From: Candidatus Leptofilum proximum | Lineage (GTDB): Bacteria > Chloroflexota > Anaerolineae > Promineifilales > Promineifilaceae | Direction of reading: 5' to 3' | NCBI GenBank assembly: GCA_016710325.1 | Contig: JADJXK010000001.1 | Coordinates: 62,001-126,000, forward strand | DNA: 64,000 bases | In this document: positions 17,048 to 26,183 of the stretch, one piece after another | How the letters are laid out: each line of letters opens with the position of its first letter | Position numbering within the stretch: the first letter of the stretch is position 1 | Made by a program: the position numbers and the translations under genes | Notes under the pieces: generated by a model | The model's database searches: none | The model's input: only the letters and a program-made list of their open reading frames with translations | Told to the model about the DNA's origin: nothing

Positions 17048-18379
17048 CTAGCTGCTGAACGCTTCGTTGATGACTGCTTCGATCAGCGCGACACTGTCCC
17101 AGAGGGCGGCAGGAGCTGCCTCCGTTGCTTCCAATGCTTCCACGGTCTGCACACTCTCATCACCCTGTACGCTGACCAGGTACAGGTAACGGTCGCAGCA
17201 GGTGTCTTCAGGGAGATAGGTGCGCTCCAGGCCGAAGTAGCCTGCTTCTTCCAGCTCAGTCATCAGCGTTTCGACCACGGCCGGATCGACCACGGCCGTT
17301 TCCACCGGCAAATCCGGGCTCGGTTCACCCATCGCGCGCTCAATGGTGCCATCGGCGTAGATGCGCACTGTTAGCAGTTCACCCGTCAGGCCGCCGCTGC
17401 GTTGGAAGAAAACGGCCGCACCTTCCAGGTCAGGATCTGGAAGTTCACCGGCCGGTTCACCAGCGTTTTCGTCGGCAATGCGAACCTGCTCACCCTCAAA
17501 GTCGGTGCGAACTTCGTATTCCTGGCCATCAACCATCAGCATCACCTGCCAGCCGGGGGTGATGACGGCGGCACAGATTTCGGCCGGACCGCCCAGACCC
17601 AGGCAGGAATCGCTCCAATCTTGCTGTTCAAAGCTAACCACCTCAACTGATGACAGGTCAACGCCTAACTCGCCTGCCAGGGCGTCACGGGCCGCTTCCA
17701 CAGCCGGGGGCCGCTCATCGCCTACGGGGGCTTCAACAACCGCTCCCTCAACACGCGCTTGGGTACCATCCAGAGCGGTGCGCACGGTGTAGCTTTGGCC
17801 ATCCACGGTGAAGTTAACGGCGTAGCCAGGCGTCACCACGGCGGCGCAGCTCTCAGCCGCTCCACCCAGGCCCAGGCAGGAATCGCTCCATTCTTGCTGT
17901 TCAAAGTCGACGAGCTCAACCGCCGACAGGTCGACGCCCAGCTCACCTGCCAGGGCATCGCGGGCTGCTTCCACAGCCATTGGCGGGATTTCGCCAACCG
18001 GTGCTGCAACGGCCGCTTCTTCAACGCGGGCCTGCGTGCCTTCCAGGTCGGTGCGAACGGTGTAACTTTCACCATCAACCGTGAAGGTGATGGCGTAGCC
18101 GGGAGTAATCACGGCGAGGCAGCTTTCATCTGGTCCACCCAGCCCCAGGCAGCCATCGCTCCATTCGGCATCTTCTATTTTTTCCAGCTCCAGCGATTCC
18201 GGGTCAACACCCAAATAACCAGCCAGAGCTTGTTCCGCCGCCGGTAAAGCTTCGGGGGCAGCCTGTTCTGCGGCCTCATCCGTGGGGCTGACCTCCGGTT
18301 CAGATCCAGCCGGGGTGCAGGCGACTATGCCTAGCAGCAGAACGAAAATAATCAACCAATTTGTTTTGTGTAACATCAT
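17048..18379 (-). CDS. Lipoprotein with three tandem WSDSCLGLGG repeats
   Basis: A 443-residue lipoprotein. The signal peptide LIIFVLLLGIVAC gives a lipobox Cys at about residue 21. Three repeats of about 85 residues follow, each running EALAGELGVD, then (D/E)WSDSCLGLGG, then SCAAVITPGYAV(N/T)FTVDG and YTVRTDLEGTQ. Each repeat contains two cysteines likely to form a disulfide outside the cell. After a linker, residues about 315-443 form a different domain (YADGTIERAMGEPSPDLPVE ... CCDRYLYLVSV). The repeats resemble secreted Chloroflexota modules I know only as hypothetical. Two ATGs are adjacent (18379 and 18376); the AGGAG spacing favours 18376. Function unknown. Confidence 0.75.
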   Translation of the reverse strand: MMLHKTNWLIIFVLLLGIVACTPAGSEPEVSPTDEAAEQAAPEALPAAEQALAGYLGVDPESLELEKIEDAEWSDGCLGLGGPDESCLAVITPGYAITFTVDGESYTVRTDLEGTQARVEEAAVAAPVGEIPPMAVEAARDALAGELGVDLSAVELVDFEQQEWSDSCLGLGGAAESCAAVVTPGYAVNFTVDGQSYTVRTALDGTQARVEGAVVEAPVGDERPPAVEAARDALAGELGVDLSSVEVVSFEQQDWSDSCLGLGGPAEICAAVITPGWQVMLMVDGQEYEVRTDFEGEQVRIADENAGEPAGELPDPDLEGAAVFFQRSGGLTGELLTVRIYADGTIERAMGEPSPDLPVETAVVDPAVVETLMTELEEAGYFGLERTYLPEDTCCDRYLYLVSVQGDESVQTVEALEATEAAPAALWDSVALIEAVINEAFSS

Positions 18380-18756
18380 ACACTCCTCTTTTTTTCTGTA
18401 TGTAAACAGGCAGCTCACTGCCTGCTCCACGGCGTTAAACGCTGCTTTTCGTGGAAAAGTGAAAAGTTCCCTATTCACTGTAATAGAGGCAGTATTTGAA
18501 AAACATAAAGCTCACATGATATTAATGCCCGCGTGCCTGCACCTTTATCACGGCCGTTTGCTCCCCCATTGTTAGCGGCCGTTCAATCAAAAATGATCGT
18601 AGGTTCAACATGAAGTGAAATAACGCTTACTTTTTTGCTAACGCTGCGCAACTTTTGGATTAACCTCTCGTGTAGATTTTCAAAACAAAATCCCTACCAT
18701 AGTGTCTGATTTCAACAACTTGCTCAGGTGCCCTGCACCTGTTTAGAGGAGAGAAT
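18380..18756. other. Divergent intergenic region
   Basis: A 377-base region between the divergent repeat lipoprotein and the imelysin gene. It must contain both promoters. I see one short inverted repeat, CAGGTGCCCTGCACCTG at about 18725-18741, directly before the GAGGAGAG ribosome site of the imelysin gene. No RNA or peptide gene is recognised. Confidence 0.4.
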
Positions 18757-20004
18757 ATGAAAAACTTGCTGCGTGTGTTGTCCGCATTTTTGCTGCTGCT
18801 TATGGCTTGCGGTGGCAGAACGGCCGATACGGAGGAAACGGCCGTTGACCCCATCGAACCAACCGCCGAAATGGTAGAAACCGATGAAACTGCTCCCTCA
18901 GACGTAGACAGTGAGACGGTGGAGGCCATGAAAGCCGAAGTGGTGGCCAACTATGCCGACATCGTCTATGCCAGCTACCAGGATTCTTATGATACGGCCG
19001 TTGCCCTGCAAACCGCCCTGCAAACCTTTGTGGCTAATCCCACCGAGGAAACCCACCAGGCCGCCAAAGACGCCTGGCTGGCCGCGCGCGAACCATACGG
19101 CCAGACAGAAGTGTACCGCTTCTACGGCGGCCCCATCGACGACGAAGATGGTCCCGAAGGCCTGATCAACGCCTGGCCGCTGGATGAATCCTACGTGGAC
19201 TACGTGGAAGGTGCACCCGACGCGGGCATCATCAACAACGTTGCGGAGTACCCGGAAATTAACGCCGAACTGCTGGAATCGTTGAACGAGGTCGGTGCGG
19301 AAGAGAACATCAGCACGGGGTACCATGCTATTGAATTTTTGTTATGGGGCCAGGATTTGAGCGCCGACGGCAGCGGCGACCGCAGCTACACCGACTATAC
19401 CGAGGCTGAAAACGCCGAGCGGCGCGGCCAATATCTTCTGGCGGCGGCCGATCTGCTGGTGGCGCATCTGGGCAGCCTGGTAGATGCCTGGGCGCCGGAT
19501 GTCAGCGGCAACTACCGGGCCGAGTTCCTGGCCCAGCCCGCCAATGACGCCATCCAGAAGATGCTCACCGGCATGGGCGTTTTGAGCAAATCGGAGCTGG
19601 CGGGCGAGCGCATGTTTGTGGCCTACGACAACCAGGACCAGGAAGATGAGCACTCCTGCTTCAGCGATAACACCCATCGCGACGTGATCAACAACGCGCA
19701 GGGAATCCTAAACGTGTACACCGGCAGCTACACCCGGGTGGATGGCACCGTCATCAGCGGCGCGTCTCTGGCGGACTTGCTGGCGCGGCTGGATACGGCC
19801 GTTGCCGCCGAGATGGACACCCTGGCTGAGACTGCCCTGTCCAGCACCCAATCCATCCATGTGCCCTTCGACCAGGCCATCGTGGTGGCCGATCATCGTC
19901 CGGCCGTCTTGGAATCAGTGAATGCGCTGCAAGACCAGGGCGATAAGCTCGCCGAAGTGGCCAGCCTGATTGGTGTGGCCATCAATACGGATTTACCTGA
20001 ATAA
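18757..20004 (+). CDS. Imelysin-family (M75-like) lipoprotein, copy 1
   Basis: A 415-residue lipoprotein: signal peptide LLRVLSAFLLLLMAC with lipobox Cys at about residue 18, an acidic linker, then an imelysin domain. The family signature GxHAIEFLLWG is intact as GYHAIEFLLWGQDL (about residues 190-203), and the second region HVPFDQAIV is near the end. Imelysin-like proteins (EfeO/IcmP relatives) are extracytoplasmic helical proteins linked to iron acquisition. Most show no proven peptidase activity. The gene begins a collinear set with a 38-residue protein, a di-heme oxidoreductase and a second imelysin. Ribosome site GAGGAGAG. Confidence 0.9.
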   Translation: MKNLLRVLSAFLLLLMACGGRTADTEETAVDPIEPTAEMVETDETAPSDVDSETVEAMKAEVVANYADIVYASYQDSYDTAVALQTALQTFVANPTEETHQAAKDAWLAAREPYGQTEVYRFYGGPIDDEDGPEGLINAWPLDESYVDYVEGAPDAGIINNVAEYPEINAELLESLNEVGAEENISTGYHAIEFLLWGQDLSADGSGDRSYTDYTEAENAERRGQYLLAAADLLVAHLGSLVDAWAPDVSGNYRAEFLAQPANDAIQKMLTGMGVLSKSELAGERMFVAYDNQDQEDEHSCFSDNTHRDVINNAQGILNVYTGSYTRVDGTVISGASLADLLARLDTAVAAEMDTLAETALSSTQSIHVPFDQAIVVADHRPAVLESVNALQDQGDKLAEVASLIGVAINTDLPE

Positions 20005-20014
20005 GAGGATTGAT

Positions 20015-20080
20015 GCGTGAAACGTGAAACGTGAAGAAGGCGTCAAGGCCATCACGTTTCACGCTTCACGTTTCACACGC
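20015..20080. repeat. GTGAAACGTGA-family palindromic repeat
   Basis: GCGTGAAACGTGAAACGTGA opposes TCACGTTTCACGCTTCACG across about 20 bases, 10 bases after the imelysin stop and 30 bases before the small gene's ATG. It may attenuate or stabilise the operon mRNA. Confidence 0.75.
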
Positions 20081-20111
20081 GGCATTGACCGCGGCTTGTT
20101 AGGAAGAAGTC

Positions 20112-20228
20112 ATGGCAAAATCGTTGTGCAAAATGAAAAAATCGCTGCGCATAGACCTGACGGAGTACATGCTGTGTGTCAACAATCCGACACACGTGTG
20201 TACCAAATGTGGCCGGGTGGCCAACTAG
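20112..20228 (+). CDS. 38-residue cysteine-containing small protein
   Basis: A short gene with ribosome site TTAGGAAGAAG directly before ATG 20112 and stop TAG at 20226. It encodes MAKSLCKMKKSL, then RIDLTEYMLCVNNPTHVCTK, then CGRVAN. The pattern K-x-L-C-K at the start and V-C-x-K-C-G-R-V-A-N at the end matches a small-protein family I recall from other bacteria, where longer members continue past VAN to LCKP. This copy ends at VAN, so it may be a short form. CxxC plus Cys6 and Cys24 could bind metal. It sits between the first imelysin and the di-heme oxidoreductase, so it is probably part of that system. Role unknown. Confidence 0.6.
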   Translation: MAKSLCKMKKSLRIDLTEYMLCVNNPTHVCTKCGRVAN

Positions 20229-20279
20229 AAGAAGCTTTTGTGCAGCCCCAAGAAATTGACGGTTTAAGGATTGTTACTT

Positions 20280-21731
<1,452 letters not shown>

Positions 21732-21747
21732 TTTCTGTAGCGGAGTG

Positions 21748-21900
21748 AGCATCCTCAGATGCGAACGGTTGTTACAAAAGCGCATCTGAGAGTGCTTACT
21801 CTTATTAGTATTCAAATGTCGTTGTCATGCCTGCGAAGGCAGGCATCCATAAAATGCAAGAAGTGGATGCCCGCCTACGCGGGCATGACAGTGTTGCTTG
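21748..21900. repeat. Two REP-like palindromes
   Basis: The first, about 21750-21805, pairs GAGCATCCTCAGATGCG with CGCATCTGAGAGTGCTTAC. The second, 21823-21900, has TGTCATGCCTGCGAAGGC and AGGCATCC facing GGATGCCCGCC and GCGGGCATGACA, a classic long REP hairpin. Both lie between the di-heme gene and the second imelysin and could terminate or punctuate the operon. Confidence 0.8.
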
Positions 21901-21919
21901 TTTGATTAGGCGATAACCT

Positions 21920-23056
21920 ATGTTTAAACGATTTACTTTAGGTTTTTTATTGTTGCTCCTCACAGGTTGCGGCGGGGCAGTGGTGAGGGGAACGGCCGTT
22001 CCCCTCACCACCATCACCCCACCCGGCTTTGACCGGCAGGCGCTGCTGGAAAACATCACCCACCAGATTGCTATCCCGGCGCATGAGGTGTTTGTGGCAA
22101 GAGCCGAGGTGTTGGCAACGGCCGTCGCCGCCTTCACAGCCAATCTCACCCCGGAAACCCTGGTTCTGGCCCAAGATGCCTGGCGCGCCGCCACCGTGGC
22201 CCGCACCAGCTTGCTCACCTTTCGCGTGGGATTGGTAGATGACAGCCTGCTGCACAACCGGCTGGACAATCGCCCGGCGCGCACCACCTTCATCGAGGAA
22301 ACCATAGGCGGGACGGTGAGCATCGACGATGCGTATATCGAATCGATTGGCTCCTCGTCCATCGGATTGGGCGCGATGGAGTACCTGCTCTTCGACCCCG
22401 AAGGTGGCAATGAGGCGGTGCTGGCGCGCTACACCACGGCCGAAAATACCGATCGCCGCCGCGCCTACCTGCTGGCCGTGGCCCAAAATCTGCCGGTTAA
22501 GGCCACGGCGCTGCTCCAGGTCTGGACTCCTGAGGGGCAAAACTACGCCCAGGCGTTCATCGCGGCGGACATGGATGGCGGTGAGCTGCAAGGCTCGATG
22601 AACATGGTGGTCAACCAGATGATCTCCGACCTGGAAGAGATGATCACCGCGCGCTTGGGCAAACCAACCGGCAACACCTCCAACGGCCAGGCGCGCCCCG
22701 ATCTTGTGGAGTCGCCTTTCGCTTTCTGGTCGCTGCCCCGTATCAAGGCCACGCTGGGCACGATGCAGGCTATCTACACCGGCGGCGATGGATTGGGTTT
22801 TGACGACTACCTTGATTTTCTGGCGGCCAAATCCGCCGATGGTGAGCCCTTGTCCCAGGCGATTGATGCCCAGTTCCACACCACGTTAGCGGCCTTCGAC
22901 GCTATTGAGGGGACGCTGCATACGGCCGTTACCGACCATCCCGACCAGGTAAACGCCGCCTACGAAGAAGTGCGTACCCTACTGGTGCTGCTCAAGGTAG
23001 ACATGGCCAACCACCTGGGCGTCACCCTCACCTTCAACGACAATGACGGGGATTAA
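21920..23056 (+). CDS. Imelysin-family lipoprotein, copy 2 (divergent)
   Basis: A 378-residue lipoprotein with signal peptide FTLGFLLLLLTGC (lipobox Cys at about residue 17). The imelysin domain is recognisable from AQDAWRAATVARTSLLTFR, the signature region GLGAMEYLLFDPEGG, and the closing HLGVTLTFNDNDGD. The His of the usual GxHAIE motif is replaced by Gly-Ala (GLGAMEYLLF), whereas copy 1 keeps it. Paired canonical and divergent imelysins around a di-heme oxidoreductase are a recurring arrangement, suggesting the two bind different partners. The 3' end overlaps the HTTM start by 14 bases. No clear ribosome site precedes the ATG beyond GATAACC. Confidence 0.85.
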   Translation: MFKRFTLGFLLLLLTGCGGAVVRGTAVPLTTITPPGFDRQALLENITHQIAIPAHEVFVARAEVLATAVAAFTANLTPETLVLAQDAWRAATVARTSLLTFRVGLVDDSLLHNRLDNRPARTTFIEETIGGTVSIDDAYIESIGSSSIGLGAMEYLLFDPEGGNEAVLARYTTAENTDRRRAYLLAVAQNLPVKATALLQVWTPEGQNYAQAFIAADMDGGELQGSMNMVVNQMISDLEEMITARLGKPTGNTSNGQARPDLVESPFAFWSLPRIKATLGTMQAIYTGGDGLGFDDYLDFLAAKSADGEPLSQAIDAQFHTTLAAFDAIEGTLHTAVTDHPDQVNAAYEEVRTLLVLLKVDMANHLGVTLTFNDNDGD

Positions 23057-24395
23057 TGGAGCCACAGAGGGCACAGAGAACACAGAGCGTTTGAGCCTTT
23101 TCTCTAAAACCTCGGTGTTCTCTGTGGCCAAAAATGCCTTAACCCGGCCGGTGAGCAGTAGGCCGCTGGTGGTGCTGCGCGTGGCTTTTGGCCTGTTGAT
23201 GACGGCCAGCATGGTGCGCTTTATGGCGCGCGGCTGGGTAACGGAGCTGTACGTGCTGCCCCAGTTCCACTTCACCTTTTGGGGCTTTGAGTGGATACGG
23301 CCGTTACCCCCCACCGGCATGTGGCTCGTTTTCATCCTCCTGGCCCTGCTGGGCCTGACCATTGCCGCTGGTTTGGCCACCCGGCCCAGCCTGATTACCT
23401 TCTTTTTGCTGTTCACCTACGTCGAGCTGATCGACAAAGCCTACTACCTCAACCATTACTACTTTGTCTCCCTGCTCACCTCCCTGCTGATTTTTTTGCC
23501 GGTGCGGGGAGATTGGTCGGTGGACGGCCGTTTTGGCTGGGGGCCGCCGCAGCCTTTCGTTCCTGCCTGGATGCTCTGGCTGGTGCGGGGGCAGCTGGGG
23601 CTGGTCTACTTTTTTGCCGGGGTGGCCAAGCTCAACCCGGATTGGCTGGTGGCGGCCCAGCCGCTGAGCATCTGGCTGCACGCACGCACCAGCACGCCGC
23701 TACTCGGCCCGTTGTTTGATACGGCCTGGATGCCGTACCTGTTCAGCTGGGCGGGTATGTTGTTTGATCTTACCGTGCCTTTCTGGTTGAGCTGGCGCAA
23801 AAGTCGTGGCGTGGCCTACCTGGCGGTGATTGTCTTCCACGGGCTAACGGGCTTGCTGTTCAACATCGGCATGTTTCCCTGGATTATGATTGCCTGCACG
23901 CTGGTCTTTTTTGACTGGAGATTACCGGGACAACCGGCGCCATCCAGCAAAGTGGCTAAATCGCCGCGCTGGGTGGTGGGCTTTCTGGCGCTATTTTTGG
24001 GGATTCAACTGCTGCTGCCGCTGCGGCACTGGCTGTACCCCGGCAACGTCAACTGGACCGAGGAAGGGTTCCGCTTTGCCTGGCGCGTGATGCTGGTAGA
24101 GAAAACGGGCCAGGTGACGTTCACCGTGCGCGATCCGGCCAGCGGTAGGCAGTGGCACGTGCTGCCCAGCCAATATCTTACCGTGCAGCAGGACAAACAA
24201 ATGTCTTTTCAGCCGGACATGATCATTCAGTTTGCCCATTTTTTGGCGGCGCAGTATTCCCAGCCGGTGGAGGTGCGGGCTGAGGTGTATGTAAGTTGGA
24301 ACGGCCGTCCCAGCCGCCTGCTGCTAGACCCGGCTCAAAACCTCCTGGCCATCGCCCCCGATTGGCGGCCAAAGTCCTTCATTCTGGCTCCGTAG
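23043..24395 (+). CDS. HTTM / vitamin K-dependent gamma-carboxylase-like membrane protein
   Basis: A 450-residue multi-pass protein with about eight hydrophobic segments in residues 45-330. HTTM hallmarks are LVVLRVAFGLLMTASMVRF at the start of the domain, KAYYLNHYYFVSLL, VRGQLGLVYFFAGVAKLNPDW, and FHGLTGLLFNIGMFPWIMI. The C-terminal part (FRFAWRVMLVEKTGQVTFTV) is soluble. HTTM proteins are relatives of the vitamin K-dependent carboxylase; bacterial activity is mostly unproven. The first 30 residues (NGATEGTENTERLSLF) are encoded by a CACAGAG intergenic repeat read in frame, so the true start may lie further in, near VVLRVAFG. It is translationally coupled to the imelysin gene. Confidence 0.85.
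   Translation: MTGINGATEGTENTERLSLFSKTSVFSVAKNALTRPVSSRPLVVLRVAFGLLMTASMVRFMARGWVTELYVLPQFHFTFWGFEWIRPLPPTGMWLVFILLALLGLTIAAGLATRPSLITFFLLFTYVELIDKAYYLNHYYFVSLLTSLLIFLPVRGDWSVDGRFGWGPPQPFVPAWMLWLVRGQLGLVYFFAGVAKLNPDWLVAAQPLSIWLHARTSTPLLGPLFDTAWMPYLFSWAGMLFDLTVPFWLSWRKSRGVAYLAVIVFHGLTGLLFNIGMFPWIMIACTLVFFDWRLPGQPAPSSKVAKSPRWVVGFLALFLGIQLLLPLRHWLYPGNVNWTEEGFRFAWRVMLVEKTGQVTFTVRDPASGRQWHVLPSQYLTVQQDKQMSFQPDMIIQFAHFLAAQYSQPVEVRAEVYVSWNGRPSRLLLDPAQNLLAIAPDWRPKSFILAP
23061..23129. repeat. CACAGAG-type inverted repeat inside a 5' coding end
   Basis: GCCACAGAGGGCACAGAGAA pairs with GGTGTTCTCTGTGGCC across about 40 bases. It is the same family as 5758-5824 and 7511-7560, but here it is read through by the HTTM frame. 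Confidence 0.65.
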
Positions 24396-24573
24396 CCTGG
24401 AAAACGCCTGTTTTGTGGGTAAATCATGAAAACCGGGCCGGGTTTTGCCCGGCTGAAACACGAGTTTCTGGACAAAGGATAAAAAAAAGAGGATAATTTT
24501 GACCTAATATTAAAATTCCATGCGTGCCAGGCTTCTGTGTTACAAAGTGGAAATAGTTTAGGAGAACATACCT

Positions 24574-25017
24574 TTGTCCAAGAAAATTTATGTAGGTAAT
24601 TTGTCGTTCAAAGCCACAGAGGACGAAATTCGCGACATGTTTGAAGCGTATGGCACCGTGGAATCGATTGCAATGATTAATGATCGCGATACGGGCCGTT
24701 TCCGTGGCTTTTGCTTCGTGGAGATGCCAGATGCTGATGCGCTGGCAGCCATCGAAGGGTTGGATGGTGCCGAGCAAGACGGCCGTGTCCTACGTGTAAA
24801 CGAGGCTCGCCCCCGTGAAGAACGTGGTGGCGGCGGCGGTGGCTTCCGTGGTGGCAATCGCGGCGGCAGCGGCGGTGGTAGCCGCGGCGGCAGCGGCGGT
24901 GGTAACCGCGGCGGCAGCGGCGGTGGTAATCGCGGCGGCAGCGGTGGCAATCGCGGTGGTGGTCGTGAAGGCGGTGGCCGTCGTGACGATTTCGGCGGCG
25001 GACGCGGCTGGGGCTAA
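24574..25017 (+). CDS. Glycine-rich RNA-recognition-motif protein
   Basis: A 147-residue RNA-binding protein. Residues 1-80 form one RRM with RNP2 KIYVGNLSF and RNP1 RGFCFVEM. The tail from residue 85 is Gly/Arg-rich with repeats of GGSGGGNRGG, encoded by near-identical GGCGGCAGCGGCGGTGGT units. This is the architecture of bacterial cold-inducible Rbp proteins. The start appears to be TTG 24574, nine bases after TTAGGAG, giving MSKKIYVGNL as in homologues. A 178-base untranslated region precedes it, which fits cold-shock-type regulation, though this is inference. Confidence 0.93.
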   Translation: MSKKIYVGNLSFKATEDEIRDMFEAYGTVESIAMINDRDTGRFRGFCFVEMPDADALAAIEGLDGAEQDGRVLRVNEARPREERGGGGGGFRGGNRGGSGGGSRGGSGGGNRGGSGGGNRGGSGGNRGGGREGGGRRDDFGGGRGWG

Positions 25018-25049
25018 TCCCACCTTTATAATAGTTGAATAAGTTTTGT

Positions 25050-25081
25050 AATGGTCAGACCGGTTGGTCTGGCCATTTTTT
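25050..25081 (+). terminator. Rho-independent terminator after the RRM gene
   Basis: ATGGTCAGACC (25051-25061) pairs with GGTCTGGCCAT (25066-25076) with one G-U wobble and a 4-base loop, followed by TTTTTTATT. Because the stem is flanked by A and T runs it may also serve the convergent meaB gene, whose stop lies in the T-run. Confidence 0.88.
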
Positions 25082-26072
25082 ATTGGCTGTGGCAGTTTTG
25101 GTGAATGTGCAGCAGCTGCAGCGCGGCGGCTGTGGGGGGCAGGGTGCCCTGGCGTACGGCCGTTTCTACCTCTGGTAAAGCTGCTTGAACGGCCGCATCC
25201 TCGTAAAAAGCGCGTTTCAGCTGTGCTTCGATGACGGTGTGCAGCCACGCCTGCATCTGGTCCTGTCGTCGTGTTTGTAGGGCGCCGGAAGCGGCCGTTT
25301 TCTGCCGAAACGTTTCAATCAGCTCCCAAATTTTATCCATGCCCGTGCCGTCCAGCGCCGAGCCGGTGTAGGCGCGGGTGCGCCAGCCTTCGGTGGCGGG
25401 CGTCAGGTAATGCAGGGCGCGGTTGTACTCCGTGCGGGCTGCTTCGGCGCGAATCTTGTTTTCGCCATCGGCCTTGTTGATGAGGATGGCATCAGCAATT
25501 TCCACCACCCCTTTTTTGATGCCCTGCAGCTCATCCCCCGCACCGGGCACCAGCAGCAGCAGAAAAAAATCCACCATCGAGCGCACGGCAATTTCGCTCT
25601 GCCCTGTGCCCACTGTTTCCACCAGAATCACATCGTAGCCAGCGGCTTCACATACCAGCATAGATTCGCGCGTTTTGCGAGCTACGCCGCCCAACATGCC
25701 GCCCGTGGGCGACGGCCGTACAAAAGCATTTTCTTCGCGGGTCAGCTGCTCCATGCGGGTCTTGTCGCCCAAGATCGACCCCTTGCTGATGGCGCTGGTC
25801 GGATCGACGGCCAGGACCGCCACCTTGTGCCCCATTTGCGTCAGCTTCAGGCCAAGCGTTTCGATCAGGGTGGACTTTCCCGCGCCGGGCACCCCGGTAA
25901 TGCCCACGCGGATCGATTGGCCGGTGTGCGGCAGCAGCTGCTGTAATACCTCTTGGGCCTGTTCAAAGTGGTGCGGCGCGTTGCTTTCTACCAGGGTAAT
26001 GGTGCGGGCCAGCATCACCCGGTCCCCGGCCAACACGCCAGCAACGTACGCCTCGGTGCTGATTTTGTTCAT
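25080..26072 (-). CDS. meaB: Methylmalonyl-CoA mutase-associated GTPase MeaB
   Basis: MeaB is a G3E-family GTPase that protects methylmalonyl-CoA mutase and gates its B12 cofactor. The 330-residue protein has Walker A GVPGAGKSTLIE, VLAVDPTSAISKGSILGDK (the base-switch region of MeaB), ARKTRESMLVCEAAGYDVIL, the Walker B/DxxG-like VETVGTGQSE, and the guanine-specificity motif NKADGENK. ATG 26072 (MNKISTEAYV) gives the family's N-terminus; no clear ribosome site precedes it. No mutase gene is adjacent, but the methylmalonate-semialdehyde dehydrogenase at 55318 suggests propionyl-CoA metabolism. It is divergent from the MttB-family gene. Confidence 0.95.
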   Translation of the reverse strand: MNKISTEAYVAGVLAGDRVMLARTITLVESNAPHHFEQAQEVLQQLLPHTGQSIRVGITGVPGAGKSTLIETLGLKLTQMGHKVAVLAVDPTSAISKGSILGDKTRMEQLTREENAFVRPSPTGGMLGGVARKTRESMLVCEAAGYDVILVETVGTGQSEIAVRSMVDFFLLLLVPGAGDELQGIKKGVVEIADAILINKADGENKIRAEAARTEYNRALHYLTPATEGWRTRAYTGSALDGTGMDKIWELIETFRQKTAASGALQTRRQDQMQAWLHTVIEAQLKRAFYEDAAVQAALPEVETAVRQGTLPPTAAALQLLHIHQNCHSQ

Positions 26073-26183
26073 GGAGGGTAATGGTAGCGGAAACGGCCGT
26101 TCCTGCACACAGTTTTGGCGGCGATTGGCAGAAATAATACAATCCAGCGCCACGACCGAATCAACAACACAAACGAGGTAACC

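Noticed and set aside
24790..25248. Ala-rich minus-strand frames opposite the RRM glycine tail
   Set aside because: Products of the GGCGGC repeat read on the other strand.
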